Source: Eleginops maclovinus (lineage: Eukaryota > Chordata > Actinopteri > Perciformes > Eleginopidae). From it: a DNA stretch of 64,000 bases. A program made the translations under genes and the position numbers. The notes below the pieces were generated by a model that was given only the letters and a program-made list of their open reading frames with translations, was not told where the DNA came from and made no database searches. Shown here one piece after another: positions 1 to 11,746 of this stretch (its first letter is position 1; every line of letters begins with the position of its first letter). The stretch spans positions 21,610,648-21,674,647 of the forward strand of contig NC_086364.1 in assembly GCF_036324505.1 (NCBI RefSeq). The letters run 5' to 3'.

Positions 1-370
1 AGAATGAGTCCTAAAACCAGGAAATGAGTTTGCATTTTTTACCATTTCAAAAAAGTCAATGTTTTTTTTGGGTGATATGCCTGAAATAAGATCTGTGGTT
101 AACACCAAAGAGGCCCTATTATGCTTTTAGTGTGTTGTATAGGTTTCTTTGCATGCAAATTGTCTGCAAAAATCCCTTTGTTCCCTCCAGAGGGAGTATC
201 TCCCTCCCTATGTGTCTTAAAAAAGGCTGTTTCTAACCAGTGACAAAATCAGACCACTAAACGTCATCACGCCGAACATTAGCCGCCTTTAGCTTAGCGG
301 TGGTGACGTGAAGTCATGTGACCGTTACGTAGTTCTTTATAGGCAAACGTTTTACATCTGGAGATAGCAT
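1..370 (-). mobile_element. Partial minisatellite-bearing MITE, single 72-bp unit, with nested TTAA-type fragment
   Basis: In reverse orientation the sequence begins inside the inverted end (AATGAGTCCTAAAACC matches the end of the copy at 54986-55338) and contains one 72-bp-type unit at about 270-345 (TTAGCTTAGCGGTGGTGACG). A stretch from about 108 (AAAGAGGCCCTATTATGC) resembles the TTAA-type MITE seen at 33543 and 55828 and looks nested inside. The window edge cuts off the terminal inverted repeat. Confidence 0.6.
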
Positions 371-1344
371 TAACGCTTTATGTTCCTTACTTTCAGCAAT
401 ATTCCAAAATCCAATAAACAATCCCATTGGCTTGTTTCCGAAAGGAGCCCTCAACTTCCGGATCTGCCTATACAAATACGTCATCCCTTCACCACTGGCT
501 TACTACTGAATGTTTGTAATGTTGCGCCTGTTTACATATGTGTGATACCCACGTCTGGTGTTACAGTGGCTGTTTGTGTTTAGATAAGGGCAGCGAAACA
601 GGGAGCGTGGATGGGGGATGGAGGGATAGACAGTTCATTGTTTACCTTTATCGATTGCACTCCCTTCTCCTCTCTTGCTCTACTGCATGCATTCATCTTT
701 ATTCCTCCCTTCACCTCCATCCATCCTGTATCTCCCTCCGTACAAACCTTCATTTACCGCTGACCCATTGGACACTAATCGCTGCACCCATTGCCCCGCC
801 ATGCTCCCTCTGCATCTGCTTCAGCCGGGGGGGAGCTGGCCCGAGTAATGGCTGTAGAAACGGCCTAATAACATTACATCTGCCGTAAGGCTGGGGAGGG
901 TCAGGGAGGGTGAAACAAGGGAGAGGGAGAGCATGTACGAAGGGTTGAGGGTTGGTGGGGGAGGTTGCTGTGAAGAAGGGGGGAAGGGGAGGGGCAGGTG
1001 CATCACTAATGGCTTTTTAAAAAGGTTACAGCATGTCGCTCCCTCTTCATAATGGGGCCCTGGCTGTGCTGGAAATGCAATTTCCGGGAAAGATAATGCA
1101 AGGAGTGAAGGGCTGTGTGAAGGGTTGGGGGAGGGAGGGAGTTAAAGTTGGAGGGGGGGAGGATGGGTGAGCCCGACGTGTGTACCTTGCGCTTATGTTC
1201 AAGAAGTGAAGACGGAGATGAGGGAAGTGGAGGGGGAAGAGGAAGGCGTGAAAAATAAAAAAAGCACGGAGGAGGTGGCGGAGATTTTCCCAGATACTCA
1301 GATAAAGAAAGGAGAGGCAGGTGGAGAATAGAGGATACATATGA
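371..1344. other. Non-repetitive downstream DNA, no gene seen
   Basis: No exon-like frame is recognisable. The stretch 770-1110 looks more constrained than its surroundings: it is not repetitive and has AT-rich homeodomain-like cores (AGTAATGG, CTAATAACATTA) and a STAT-like palindrome TTCCGGGAA near 1082. It is purine-rich from about 890 to 1340. A conserved noncoding element is possible but unproven. Confidence 0.3.
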
Positions 1345-2690
1345 TCAGTTACAAGTAAGATAATTACTTTATTTTGGATTACCTAAATATGAAATGCAAT
1401 GCAAATTAAAACAACATTAAATAAATAACAATAAGATGTTTTTTACTTAAAGAGAAGAAACCAACATATGTAGAAAATGAAACGCTGATCATTTACTATT
1501 GCTGTTAATTCAGCAAAAGCACAGACTGTATTGGTGTTGAATGAATCAGGTGCTGAAGAATTACAGTAGCCTAAATATAAACCATAAAGAAAATGTATTC
1601 AGTACGTCTACCTTTAACACAGGGGTGTCCAAACTATGGCCCGAGGGCCAAATGCGGCCCGTGGTCCATTCTGAATCGGCCCTCGTCAGATTCTGAAAGT
1701 ATAATGAAACATGACCCACACTTCCAACTTGTGTTTGTCTGATATTGTACTTCCTAAATGTATATGTAAAGAGAAATTACAGAGTAGTAATCATGTGTTA
1801 GGATGCCCGATGTCAAATGAATACAGCCAATTAAAGTTGAAAACCTTTTCTAACAAACCTAAGTTGATGAGAAAAAGCCCAATAACTTGTTTCCATAACA
1901 AGCTTGAAATATACCCTCCATATTTCCCCTTATTATAATTCATCTGAGGCTCCTGTTTTAAGGAATGAGCTGCTAACTAAATAAATGAAACCCTATGGAG
2001 AGCTGGGATGTGGGCTGTAAAGCATATTCAAGTATCAAGAATAATTACCTACCTTTGATTGATTTGATAACTTAAGTAGTGAGGGGCCCAGACCTTTGTA
2101 GGTTTTTCTGTATCTGGCCCTCAGTGAAAGAAGGTTGGACACCCCGGCTTTAATATATCGATCTTTATCTGATACAATAAAGTTGAAGACAGGAATGAGA
2201 ACATAACTCTTGAAACAAAATGTTGGACTGAAAAAAGGTAACATTTTTGTACCTTTATAAAAGTTTGCTGCTTTTGTATTTTGTGCACGCGTTGGGCAGA
2301 CTGCATGAAAACTCTATAAATAAAGTCTATTTTTTTCAGGAAATAATGAGTTTATACCCACATCCTACAAACCTGACATGGACACACTTTGACACTATGA
2401 CTGTCAAACTTAAAGGAGAAGAAACCAAGACGTTTCATGTAGAAAATGTAACGGAGTTTACAAATGCTGTTAATACATCGTGAAAAGCACAGACTGTATT
2501 GGTCAGGTGCTGAAGAATTAGAGCAGCCGAAATATAAACCATATAGGAAATTCATTCAGTACGTCAACCTATAATATATCGATCTTCATCTGCAAGTAAC
2601 CTCTGTTTTTAGGAAAGTGAATACCTTTGCTTGTATCCTGATTACGTAATCCCGTTACACGTAATCCGTTACTCCCCGAACCTGCATACA
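1345..2690. mobile_element. Composite hAT-like repeat region with internal duplication
   Basis: The block 1440-1619 (AAGAGAAGAAACCAACATATG, CACAGACTGTATTGGT) recurs at 2405-2600, and 2160-2400 recurs at 5164-5425. The right edge, ATTACGTAATCCCGTTAC and ATCCGTTACTCCCC at 2641-2690, resembles the end of a common fish hAT-like element (recalled, not searched). The left copy of the duplicated block is interrupted by the element at 1620-2147. Confidence 0.5.
1620..2147 (+). mobile_element. Non-autonomous hAT-type element with 8-bp target duplication
   Basis: Ends CAGGGGTGTCCAAAC and GTTGGACACCCCGG form terminal inverted repeats. The flanks are CTTTAACA (1612-1619) and CTTTAATA (2148-2155), an 8-bp target duplication with one mismatch, as expected for hAT transposition. 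No transposase frame is present. A diverged relative lies at about 8338-8847. The family type is inferred from TIR and target-site length. Confidence 0.75.
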
Positions 2691-2708
2691 TGTAAGAGGA
2701 GATACAGG

Positions 2709-3179
2709 GTGTGTGTGTGTGTGTGTGTGTGAGCGCATCAATAGTTAATGAAGACATTATCTGTGGACACTGCGCCCGCGTATCTAAACAAGCATTATCC
2801 TTCAACCCTTCAACATCCTGCACGCTTGGTTAAAGCCAAGTATACTAATTAACCCCGCTCCACCGCTGGATATGAGTCTCAACTTTGCCTGATTGAATCT
2901 TCCTGCTTTTTCAATGGGTATCCGTAATTGCTAGTCATGTTAGAAGGGCGATTTAAGTGTATACATTATGTTCCTGTCGGGCGCTGCACACTTTGCCTGA
3001 TGCCGAAGTAACACTTTCAATTTATTTCACACCCGCTGCACATAACACAAAATCAATAGCTCACGGTTATGTGTGCTTTCATTGAGTCAGCCCGTAGTTC
3101 TGCCTGAACAATTATAATTTAACTAAATTAATATTGAGCTGACATCTGGTGTCTGAGCGTGTGTGTGTGTGTGTGTGTG
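2709..3179. other. Intergenic DNA with two short GT tracts
   Basis: Pure GT runs lie at about 2709-2731 and 3160-3179. Between them is AT-rich, apparently unique DNA with no recognisable gene. Confidence 0.5.
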
Positions 3180-3194
3180 AAAAGGGTGGAGAAT

Positions 3195-4323
3195 AGAGTG
3201 GTGCAGGGATGACATTTTTTTGTAAGAGCTGATAGGAATTTTTCCTTTGGTTTTGGAATACGGCATTAAATAATACCTGTCACTAACACACATTTATGAT
3301 ACTTAGAAATTTTGGTCAGCAGGATAATCTTCTGGCATTTTGTAAATTAAATCTCCAGAAGTAAAAAGGTAATGTTGGGCTATAAAGGAACTACAGCACG
3401 GTCACATGACTTCACGTCACCACCGCTAAGCTAAAGGAGGCTAATGTTGGCCTATAAAGGAACTACAGCACGGTCACATGACTTCACATCACCACCGCTA
3501 AGCTAAAGGAGGCTAATGTTGGCCTATAAAGGAACTACAGCACGGTCACATGACTTCACGTCACCACCGCTAAGCTAAAGGAGGCTAATGTTGGGCTATA
3601 AAGGAACTACAGCACGGTCACATGACTTCACATCACCACCGCTAAGCTAAAGGCGGCTAATGTTGGGCTATAAAGGATCTACAGCACGGTCACATGACTT
3701 CACGTCACCACCGCTAAGCTAAAGGAGGCTAATGTTGGGCTATAAAGGAACTACAGCATGGTCACATGACTTCACATCACCACCGCTAAGCTAAAGGCGG
3801 CTAATGTTGGGCTATAAAGGATCTACAGCACGGTCACATGACTCCAAGTCACCACCGCTAAGCTAAAGGAGGCTAATGTTGGGCTATAAAGGAACTACAG
3901 CACGGTCAAATGACTTCACGACACCACCGCTAAGCTAAAGGAGGCTAATGGTGGGCTATAAAGGAACTACAGCACGGTCACATGACTTCACGTCACCACC
4001 GCTAAGCTAAAGGAGGCTAATGTTGGGCCTATAAAGGAACTACAGCACAGTCACATGACTTCACGTCACCACCGCTAAGCTAAAGGCGGCTAATGTTGGG
4101 CGTGATGACGTTAGTCTTCTCATTTAGACGCTTGTTAGCAACCACTGCTTCTATAATACGTAGAAGCTTCAGGTCTTCACCAGTAGGGTATTTACTGAGT
4201 ACTATGTCGTGGAATAAAACGTGAAAATCTCTTCAGCTTGTGTTAACCACAGGCCATATTTCAGGCGGCTAACCAAAAACACATTCAACAAACGGTTTTA
4301 CGGCTCATTCCTGCACCACTCTA
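3195..4323 (+). mobile_element. Minisatellite-bearing MITE, copy A
   Basis: It begins AGAGTGGTGCAGGGATGA and ends with the inverted counterpart TCATTCCTGCACCACTCT. The target site may be a TA dinucleotide (TA precedes GAGTGG and follows CCACTC). It contains a 72-bp tandem array (3370-4100) followed by a 3' segment (GTGATGACGTTAG, CACCAGTAGGGTATTTACTG, CATATTTCAGGCGGCTAACC) that recurs in copies B and D. It has no coding capacity. The superfamily is unresolved. Confidence 0.75.
3370..4100 (+). repeat. 72-bp minisatellite, about 10 units (array A)
   Basis: The unit contains GGCTATAAAGGAACTACAGC, ACGGTCACATGACTTCACGT and CACCACCGCTAAGCTAAAGG. The period is 72 bp. Variants include GGATCT for GGAACT in units 5 and 7, CACATCACC for CACGTCACC, and GGAGGCT for GGCGGCT. 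The latter two are mostly CpG-decay changes. Confidence 0.95.
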
Positions 4324-4726
4324 TATGCAATAATTCAAATAGCTTGTTAGATTTTCTTCACAGGTTGTCGGCCAATACTTTAAGTGAGACTATGCCGCGA
4401 TTTTTAGATTAATTGATCACCTTTTTTCTAAAATGTCAGAAAATAGAATCACAATATCCTAATTGTTGTCATACTCAACTACATTTGCAAGCTTCATTCA
4501 ATGCTGTAAAAGAAATAGGAACAGGTAAAGAAAAGCAGTGGTCAAAGCACTAGTAGAAGCAAGGTGAGGGCACTAGCTCGGCTGAATTAAATGAAATTGA
4601 AATGTTTATGGTCCATCTGTGTCTCTTCTACTCCTACATAATGTTTACCTGCAATCTACAGTATTAAAGGAAGGAGCAGGAACAAAATAAGTTGCTTTAC
4701 ACCTGCTCTGAAGCTCATTCAACAGT

Positions 4727-4728
<2 letters not shown>

Positions 4729-4816
<88 letters not shown>

Positions 4817-4995
4817 CCTTCCTCCCTTCCACATCTCTGTCTGTCCCATCATGACTCATCCGGCTTGTCTCTCCTCCTCTCCCCCACTTAACGGCGATGA
4901 TGACATGTGCAACTTCCTGAATGGAGCGCCTCAGCTGACTGCGCCTCACCTCCACACTGTCAGGGGAAACTGATTGCCCCCCCCCCCCCCCCCCC
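4729..4995. repeat. (CA)42 microsatellite and a 19-C run
   Basis: A pure CA tract at 4729-4812 is followed at 4977-4995 by an uninterrupted run of C. The open frames over the CA tract encode only His/Thr or Cys/Val repeats and are not genes. Confidence 0.97.
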
Positions 4996-5163
4996 ACCCC
5001 GACCCTCAGCACCTGCTTTTAGAAACAGGGCCCGTATCCCGGCAGACAGAAGACAACGGGGAGTGGGATGGAATTTGAGATTAGAGAGGGAATGCCCCGT
5101 CGTCTGGTCGTTATAGATTTTCTGTAATGCCATTCCTCATATGCCACCTGCTTGCTCACACTG

Positions 5164-5425
5164 CTGATACAATAAAGTTGAAGACAGGAATGAGAATATA
5201 ACTCCTGAAACTCAATTTGTGACTGAAAAAAAACGCTAATTTCTTGACTTTTTTTTAATGTAGCTTAATGCAAGCTGTTTGCTGCTTTTATATTTTGTGC
5301 ACGCGTTGGGCGGACCTATTTTGCATAAAAAATACATGAAAATCTATAAATAAAGTTCATTTTTAAAACTAAATAATGAGTTTATACCCAAATCCTACAA
5401 ACCTGACACCGACGCACATGGACAT
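5164..5425. repeat. Second copy of the interspersed block at 2160-2400
   Basis: Shared stretches include CAATAAAGTTGAAGACAGGA, TTTTGTGCACGCGTTGGGC and AATGAGTTTATACCCA. The copies are clearly homologous but diverged by substitutions and indels. They are likely remnants of one transposon family. Confidence 0.7.
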
Positions 5426-5654
5426 GGGTCATTATCCAAATGTAAGGTTCGGTTAAAGTAAGAAGACACCATAAAAGCCGTTAGCTTGTTTGCTAATAAA
5501 GCTCACTTTTGCCACATGAGTTGAAAATGTCTTACTGAGTTTGTAAAGGAGTATGTTAGGATATAAGAAAGACCTTTAGGAGGATGGCATGAGTGTAATA
5601 TGGCATGGGTCTTCAGCAAAAACAAAACAAAAACACCAGTAAAAGCCGCTAATG

Positions 5655-5715
5655 TTAGCTTAAACTGTGTTAGCGTGTTAGCTTAAACTGTGTTAGCATG
5701 TTAGCTTAAACTGCG
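5655..5715. repeat. 24-bp tandem repeat, about 2.5 units
   Basis: The unit GTTAGCTTAAACTGTGTTAGC, with a few more bases, is repeated with one or two substitutions. Confidence 0.75.
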
Positions 5716-8337
5716 TTAGCATCCAAACAGTGAGAAAATACAACCCAGTGCAAGTTTTGATTAAAATGTTTCCCCTTTTTTGGAGTTGTGATGTAGGTAG
5801 GACCACCCAAGTGTGTGGGTAACAGGTCACTAACAGCCGTGACGCAGCCTCTCCTTCAGGTGAACCCCATCCTCTAAACAAGGCCTGCATTAAAGGCCTG
5901 AGGAAGGCCTGCAGCCTCCCTCTTCCACACCGTGACACGTGTGTGCCCAAGACGTTGCATTTTCTTTAAATTACTGTACAGTGCATTTAAATCATTTCAA
6001 TTTATTCTACATATGTATATGTTTTACATCTTCACATCCTTAGTGTTGTTATTGTTTATTTTTTGCATTATTTTATTTATCATATTTGCACCATGTATGT
6101 TGAGTTGTTGGGGGAGCCTGGGATATGCTGTACCTGCTGTGCATATGACATATAAAACCTTTGAACCTTCTGACCCTGTGTTTTGCTCCTCATTGTGTTG
6201 TGGCTTTTCGAGCAGGAACTTAAGACCCAGCTATTTAGCCAAACGTGCTAACGAATGTATCTCGGATTTACAAAATACTGTTTTTTGTTGAACATAAAAA
6301 AAGGGTTGCACCCAGTCCCCTCTCAATCTCGTTCTACAGGCAGAGCGTCACACGACTGCTATGTTCAAAGTTAATAAAGCTATGATTTGACAAACATTGT
6401 GAGGAGGAAGGTTTTTTAAATCATTTGTTTTTACAGCGAAAGATTTCTAATAATTTACAGCCGCAGAAAAAACGAACAGACCACTTCAGCTCTCAGCTTC
6501 AGTATCTCTGGTTTCATTATTTAGATATGTCTTTGAATTAAATTATTATTCTATATTTTATTTTATTGTATTCTATAAACTACTGACAATTGTTCTCTGT
6601 GTTGGAATTCTACAGATGCTGCCATACAGAGATGAAGATTTACGAAATATTTGGAGTGGTCTCTTATTTTCTTCCGGATCTGTATTTTGCACATTTTAGT
6701 CACACTGAGATTTCCATCTAAACGGAATTAATCCCTTTTAAACCCAGTCAAATGTAAAGATATTGCCTCCATACTACATATCTCCCTACCATCTTCATTT
6801 TCTGATGCTTTGTCTTCCTGACGCTCTCCTAAAATGCTGCCTTATGCACCACTCATGGTAATGCACTCACAGAAAGACTGTAATATCAGATATTTTCATT
6901 TGCACAAAGGCAGAACACGATTACTCCGCAAGAAATATCACTTACTTCTTATTCTCTGGTGCATTTCACTCTGTGGATTTTTCCTCCCCTCATATGCACT
7001 TTCATCCACACACAGTATTTCTGCACTAAAGCATTTAAGACAAAACTGATCACATTTACCGTCAAAACAAGAGCGCTGGTTGGAAATAAAACGACCTAAA
7101 ATGACCAGAAAACTTAAAATGCAGAGGAGAACATGGTGGAATTAAAAAAGAAATCCCAGCAAACTAAAAGAGATGTGCTGCCCACACTAATGAGGCCTGT
7201 ATAGGTGGAAAAAAGACGCTGCAGGTGGGATTACACCAAAGGGGGAAAAAAAAAACAGCTTCACCCTTTGAACCTGACTCAAATGTTTGGTTGGTCGTTT
7301 AAATTCAGTGGGTTGTTTTTTGTTTTTTTGGGGGGGAATTGCAGGTGCATCTCTTGGAAAATCTGCAGAATTGAGCTGCAATTAGTGTCACACGTTCTGC
7401 AGGGTCCCTTTGATAAGCTTTTCAGGGGTAATTTCGTGGATCTGTCCCGTGTTTTTTTATGGGTTGCAAATTCCTACGAGACTCTCGCTGTGGAAACCAA
7501 GCGTGCCAAATGAAGGGGTTGTAGACACGTGCATGTTGGAGTGATTCTTTCCATTATCTGTGACATAAAAATGGATGCCATTATGTTGCCACTAATTAGC
7601 AGGTGCAGATGTTCCTATCATGATTGTTCCCTTCATTTCGTGTCACAGCTTGAGGTATGTCTTTGTGTAAGATGTCTGAAAAGATGATGCTGGCTTAGGG
7701 TTGTGTCTCTTTGTAGCCTCCTTTTAAAACATATATGAGGATATGATGCACAGTGCGTTGCCATCTTGTGGATTTAGTCTGCCAATGCATTACCAAACAC
7801 ACCACAGGATGCATAGAGACCACCATCAGGCCTATGTTGGAGAGTCATACAGAGAACGGGAAGTGAACGTGTTATCCATCATGAAATGTCTTCTTGTTTT
7901 TCCTACACCTGCATTATTACAACTTCACATACTCCTCTTGGGAAAGATGCATTTTTTATTGACTATCTTAAAATAATATGATGCTATATTATTAAATCTT
8001 GCATTATACTCTTGGATTATTACCAATATTCACATTTTTCTGAGCTGTTTGCTGGATAAGAGCATGTTAAACCACATGATGGCACTGCTGAGTTATAGCA
8101 TAGAGCCGTACAACTCTGCATCAGTAATAAGGAATACAAAATACCTCCATCTGAAGGTAATATAATGAATAAATAAATAAAATATGATTGATTTCAGTAC
8201 CGAACTTCATGAGAGGCTGAATTTAAAAACCACGCAGCAGGTAGTAGAACGTGGTGGAATTTATTCTAGAAATGAACATCAATGATGAAGTATTTGTACC
8301 GCACTTATGTATTTACAGCCATGCTATATTACTTTAT
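5716..8337. other. Downstream intergenic DNA, no gene recognised
   Basis: AT-rich DNA without convincing exons. The stretch 7500-7650 stands out as non-repetitive, with homeodomain- and E-box-like cores (CACTAATTAGCAGGTGCAG near 7590), and could be a conserved noncoding element. Open frames at 5932-6291 and 7205-7513 lack any recognisable domain or family resemblance. Confidence 0.4.
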
Positions 8338-8847
8338 ACTTGTGTCCAAACTGTGGCTTGTTGTCTTTTTGTAATTGGCCCAGAGCAAATTCTAAATGGA
8401 ATATATTCACACCTGAAACTTGTGCTCATCTTAAATTGTTCTCCTTAATATATATGTACAAATATATGACACAGTACTTTCCATGTGTTAATGAGCCCAC
8501 GTCTCAAATAAACTCAGCCAATTAAAGTGGAAAACACAAATCTTAATTGATTAAATAACTTATTTCCATAACAAGCTTGAAATACACCCTTCACATTTCC
8601 CCTTATTATGAGCAATCTGAGTCTTCTGTTTTAAGGGCTGAGCTGCCAACGCGTTTTAGAACAAGATCAATTAAACCATACGGAGAGCTGGGATGCAGTC
8701 TTTGTAGAGCATATTCAATTATCAAGAATAATTCACCTGCATTTGTTTGATTTTGCTCACTTAGAACTTAACTTATGAGGCAACATATCTCAGGGGCCCA
8801 GACCTTCGTATGTGTTTCTGTTTGTGGCCCTCAGGGATTTGGACCGT
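8338..8847 (+). mobile_element. Diverged copy of the hAT-type element at 1620-2147
   Basis: Shared segments include GTGTCCAAACT at the left end, CATAACAAGCTTGAAATA, GGAGAGCTGGGATG, ATTCAA(G)TATCAAGAATAAT, AGGGGCCCAGACCTT and the right-end GGCCCTCAG. The termini are degenerate. It carries no coding frame. Confidence 0.65.
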
Positions 8848-9083
8848 GGGAACATATGATATTAGAAAACATGGGATATTGGGAACACAGAACCCAGGAA
8901 TCCTAGGAATATAGGACGCTTGGAATATAGGACAGGATATTTGGGAACCTGGGATCCCCCCCCCCGACTTCATCCTGCAGCTTCCAAAATATCAGTGATT
9001 AAGAGATAAATACTACTAAATAATAACAGAGTACCAGAGTGAACCCACACACACTCTGCAATCACTAATTGTAAAATATCTTA

Positions 9084-9224
9084 ACACACACACACACACA
9101 CACACACAGAACAAACAGGGCACTCCGACACAGACAGCTTTTCTTATTGCAATAACCATTTATTGTTCTCACACACACATCTTTACAAAAGCAGAGGGGG
9201 TTCCTGCAGCAGGATCAAAGGACC

Positions 9225-9305
<81 letters not shown>
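9084..9305. repeat. CA and GT microsatellites
   Basis: A CA tract lies at 9084-9108 and a pure GT tract at 9226-9305 (40 units). The Cys/Val open frame through the latter is a repeat artefact. Confidence 0.95.
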
Positions 9306-9306
<1 letters not shown>

Positions 9307-10661
9307 TCCCCAAGAGCTGCAGATCTGAAGGAGACTGTTTTCTATATCCTCACGTCAATCAGCTGTTTGTTCTCTGATTTAAAACACGAGTCACGGCAGA
9401 CTTTACAGGGAGGTAAAGCTGTGTATGGCTGAACCAGAGGAGGGCTTACTCCGACCTGAAGAGAGGATTTCTGTTTGTCTTTCCTGTTTGCATCTCGAAC
9501 ATCTCTTTCTGTACATGAAATGCATTTTGATATTCTGTTGAGTTCCATTGCGGGTTATTTTAAGGCATGTCTGCTTCATGGTGGACGAGACTGGGAAGCA
9601 AAAAATGGAAATCGTGTCCTGCTGCAAATGAGTCAAATTCACAACTTTGCAGGAACTAGCGGTACGAGTTTTGACTCTCTGAAATGTCACAGTTTTCATG
9701 ATACTTTTGTGAAGTCAAAGTTGTACATGCTAGCTAAAGATCTACGTCTTTTTCCCACGAGATAAGGATACTATGCTACGGTAACTCAGCACCATGGCTG
9801 TGCTGCACATGGTTGTTGCTCTGTGGAAATTCTGGAACAACAACAACATACCGATTTTAAAATGGATGAACCAATAAATGTGGATGCAATTGTTTGTCCC
9901 GCCACTAAAGTCAGACTATGGAAATGTTGGATCCATTTATAACAATCCACATGTCTAATAAAACCTTCTGACAGTAAAATGGCACTCTTTAGAGGGACTC
10001 CTTTTGGGACTAATTACCTATCAGATCATTTGAATTATTTGAACCTGTAATTAATAATAACTTTGCAACACAGTCCATGGAAATGTTGGATCCATTCAGA
10101 AACAATCCACATCTTCTGACAGTTAAATGGGACTTTTTTAGGAGGACACATTTGGACAGAACAGATGTCTTTCCGTCTGATTTAACAACAAAGTCTTGCA
10201 AGATCTGGCAAAAAAACCCCTCTGTCGTTAAAAGTCGAACTCTCAGATAAAAGCTAAACGCTCATTTTAAAATGCCAGATCATTTGAGTCAGGGTTAAAA
10301 CATTGTTAATACATACCTTATTTTAACCGTACGTAATAATAACGTATAGTAAATGCTGATACATCCTTTCTTAACATCTCATACTTCATGTATTTCTGTG
10401 CTCTTGTAAAGCACCTTGGATTCGCATGTTTTAAATGAATGAATTTAGCTTTTTTTGACCTTGGTCGTTGGATCGCTCATGGTCGTGTCTGGAAACCTGA
10501 CAAGAAAAGACATTAGCAATGATTTATACGTCAGATATTATTGATGCTTAGATGACATTTCAAAACAGAGACAGCTTTGAGTTTACAACGCGATGATGGC
10601 GCAGCATTTTAGTAAACACCTCTCGCAGTCTGAAGCGAGTCCAATGGGCGACAACAGTCAT
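9306..10661. other. Downstream flank of plppr2, no gene recognised
   Basis: Mostly unique AT-rich DNA. A diverged direct repeat is visible: GGAAATGTTGGATCCATT occurs near 9919 and again near 10079, each followed by AACAATCCACAT and then TTCTGACAGT. The stretch at about 10330-10440 (CTTGTAAAGCACCTTGGA) resembles the 3' tail of fish retroposons. Confidence 0.4.
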
Positions 10662-10746
10662 TTTATTCAAAGAGAGAGTCATCTGGGTGTTTCCCAAACG
10701 CTCCAGTGTTGGTTCAGAGTGTTTCAGCACCTTCATACACACTGTC

Positions 10747-10979
10747 TCATCATCATCATCATCATCATGATCATCATCATCATCACAACATTTCCCCCCA
10801 AATGTACCCACTGAGTGTCGGTGATGCTCGTGTAAAAATCACACTCTTGATATAAAAGTTATTTACAATATCATACAAACAAATGTCCGTAAAGTGGATA
10901 AAGGAGAAGAAGGGACTGGGGATGTGTTGTGCATGTGTGTGCTTTTGAACATACGTGTGCTCTGTAGACTCTGAGGACT

Positions 10980-11052
<73 letters not shown>

Positions 11053-11058
11053 GTGTGT
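10747..11058. repeat. (TCA)n and (GT)n microsatellites in the presumed 3' UTR/flank
   Basis: An imperfect ATC/TCA trinucleotide tract lies at about 10747-10786 and a GT tract at 10983-11058 with one GC interruption. A further short GT tract is at 11653-11681. Confidence 0.9.
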
Positions 11059-11649
11059 CGTCCAGCAGAGGGAAACATTTCACAGCACAGTGATGGTATT
11101 ATAGGCAAGATGGGGGACGAAGAGGAGGAGGGAGAATAATAATAATAATAAAAGGAAACATGGATTTAAGGGAGTGTGCAAATCAAAATTTAGCAAAACT
11201 GTCACGCCACTTTGAGCGCCATGGCAACATCACCGTATATATACACGTCAATAAATACATCTGTTGATAAAATCTCAGAAATGAATCACAATAATTACAC
11301 GACTCCGTCAGTTTTTCCCGGCTGGAAAAACTCCAGTCGTTGAAGAGCGAAATAAAAAAAAGTGTTTCGTATGAAAGCTCCTCGTTTTTGAAAGAATACA
11401 AAACCATATTTGCTCCTGAATATGTTGCGCTTTATTTGACCACCTGCAGTCGTTGGCTCGGCTTTGTCTCAGCAAATATTTTTTCGGGTACCATCTGAGA
11501 AAGAAGAGAGGGAAAAAAAACAACACGCCGAAGACGGAGCAGAGATGTCGGTGCTTTCATCTTGTTTGCTTCTGCTGAGAGATACCAAACGGACTCTTTG
11601 ATCTGAGAAAGATCTCACGTGGAGCCGACAAGGGCACTGCTACTCCGAC

Positions 11650-11681
<32 letters not shown>

Positions 11682-11746
11682 CAATAGGACGAGATAGAGA
11701 GAGAGGATGAAAGAAAGAGACCAACGGACAGAAACAGTGTGCATAG

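Noticed and set aside
3370..4100. CRISPR-like array of regular repeats
   Set aside because: The 72-bp units are head-to-tail with no unique spacers, lie in a eukaryotic transposon, and recur elsewhere. This is a minisatellite, not CRISPR.
5932..6291. 119-codon plus-strand frame with hydrophobic stretches
   Set aside because: AT-rich sequence naturally gives Phe/Leu/Ile runs. No conserved motif, splice site or partner exon was found.
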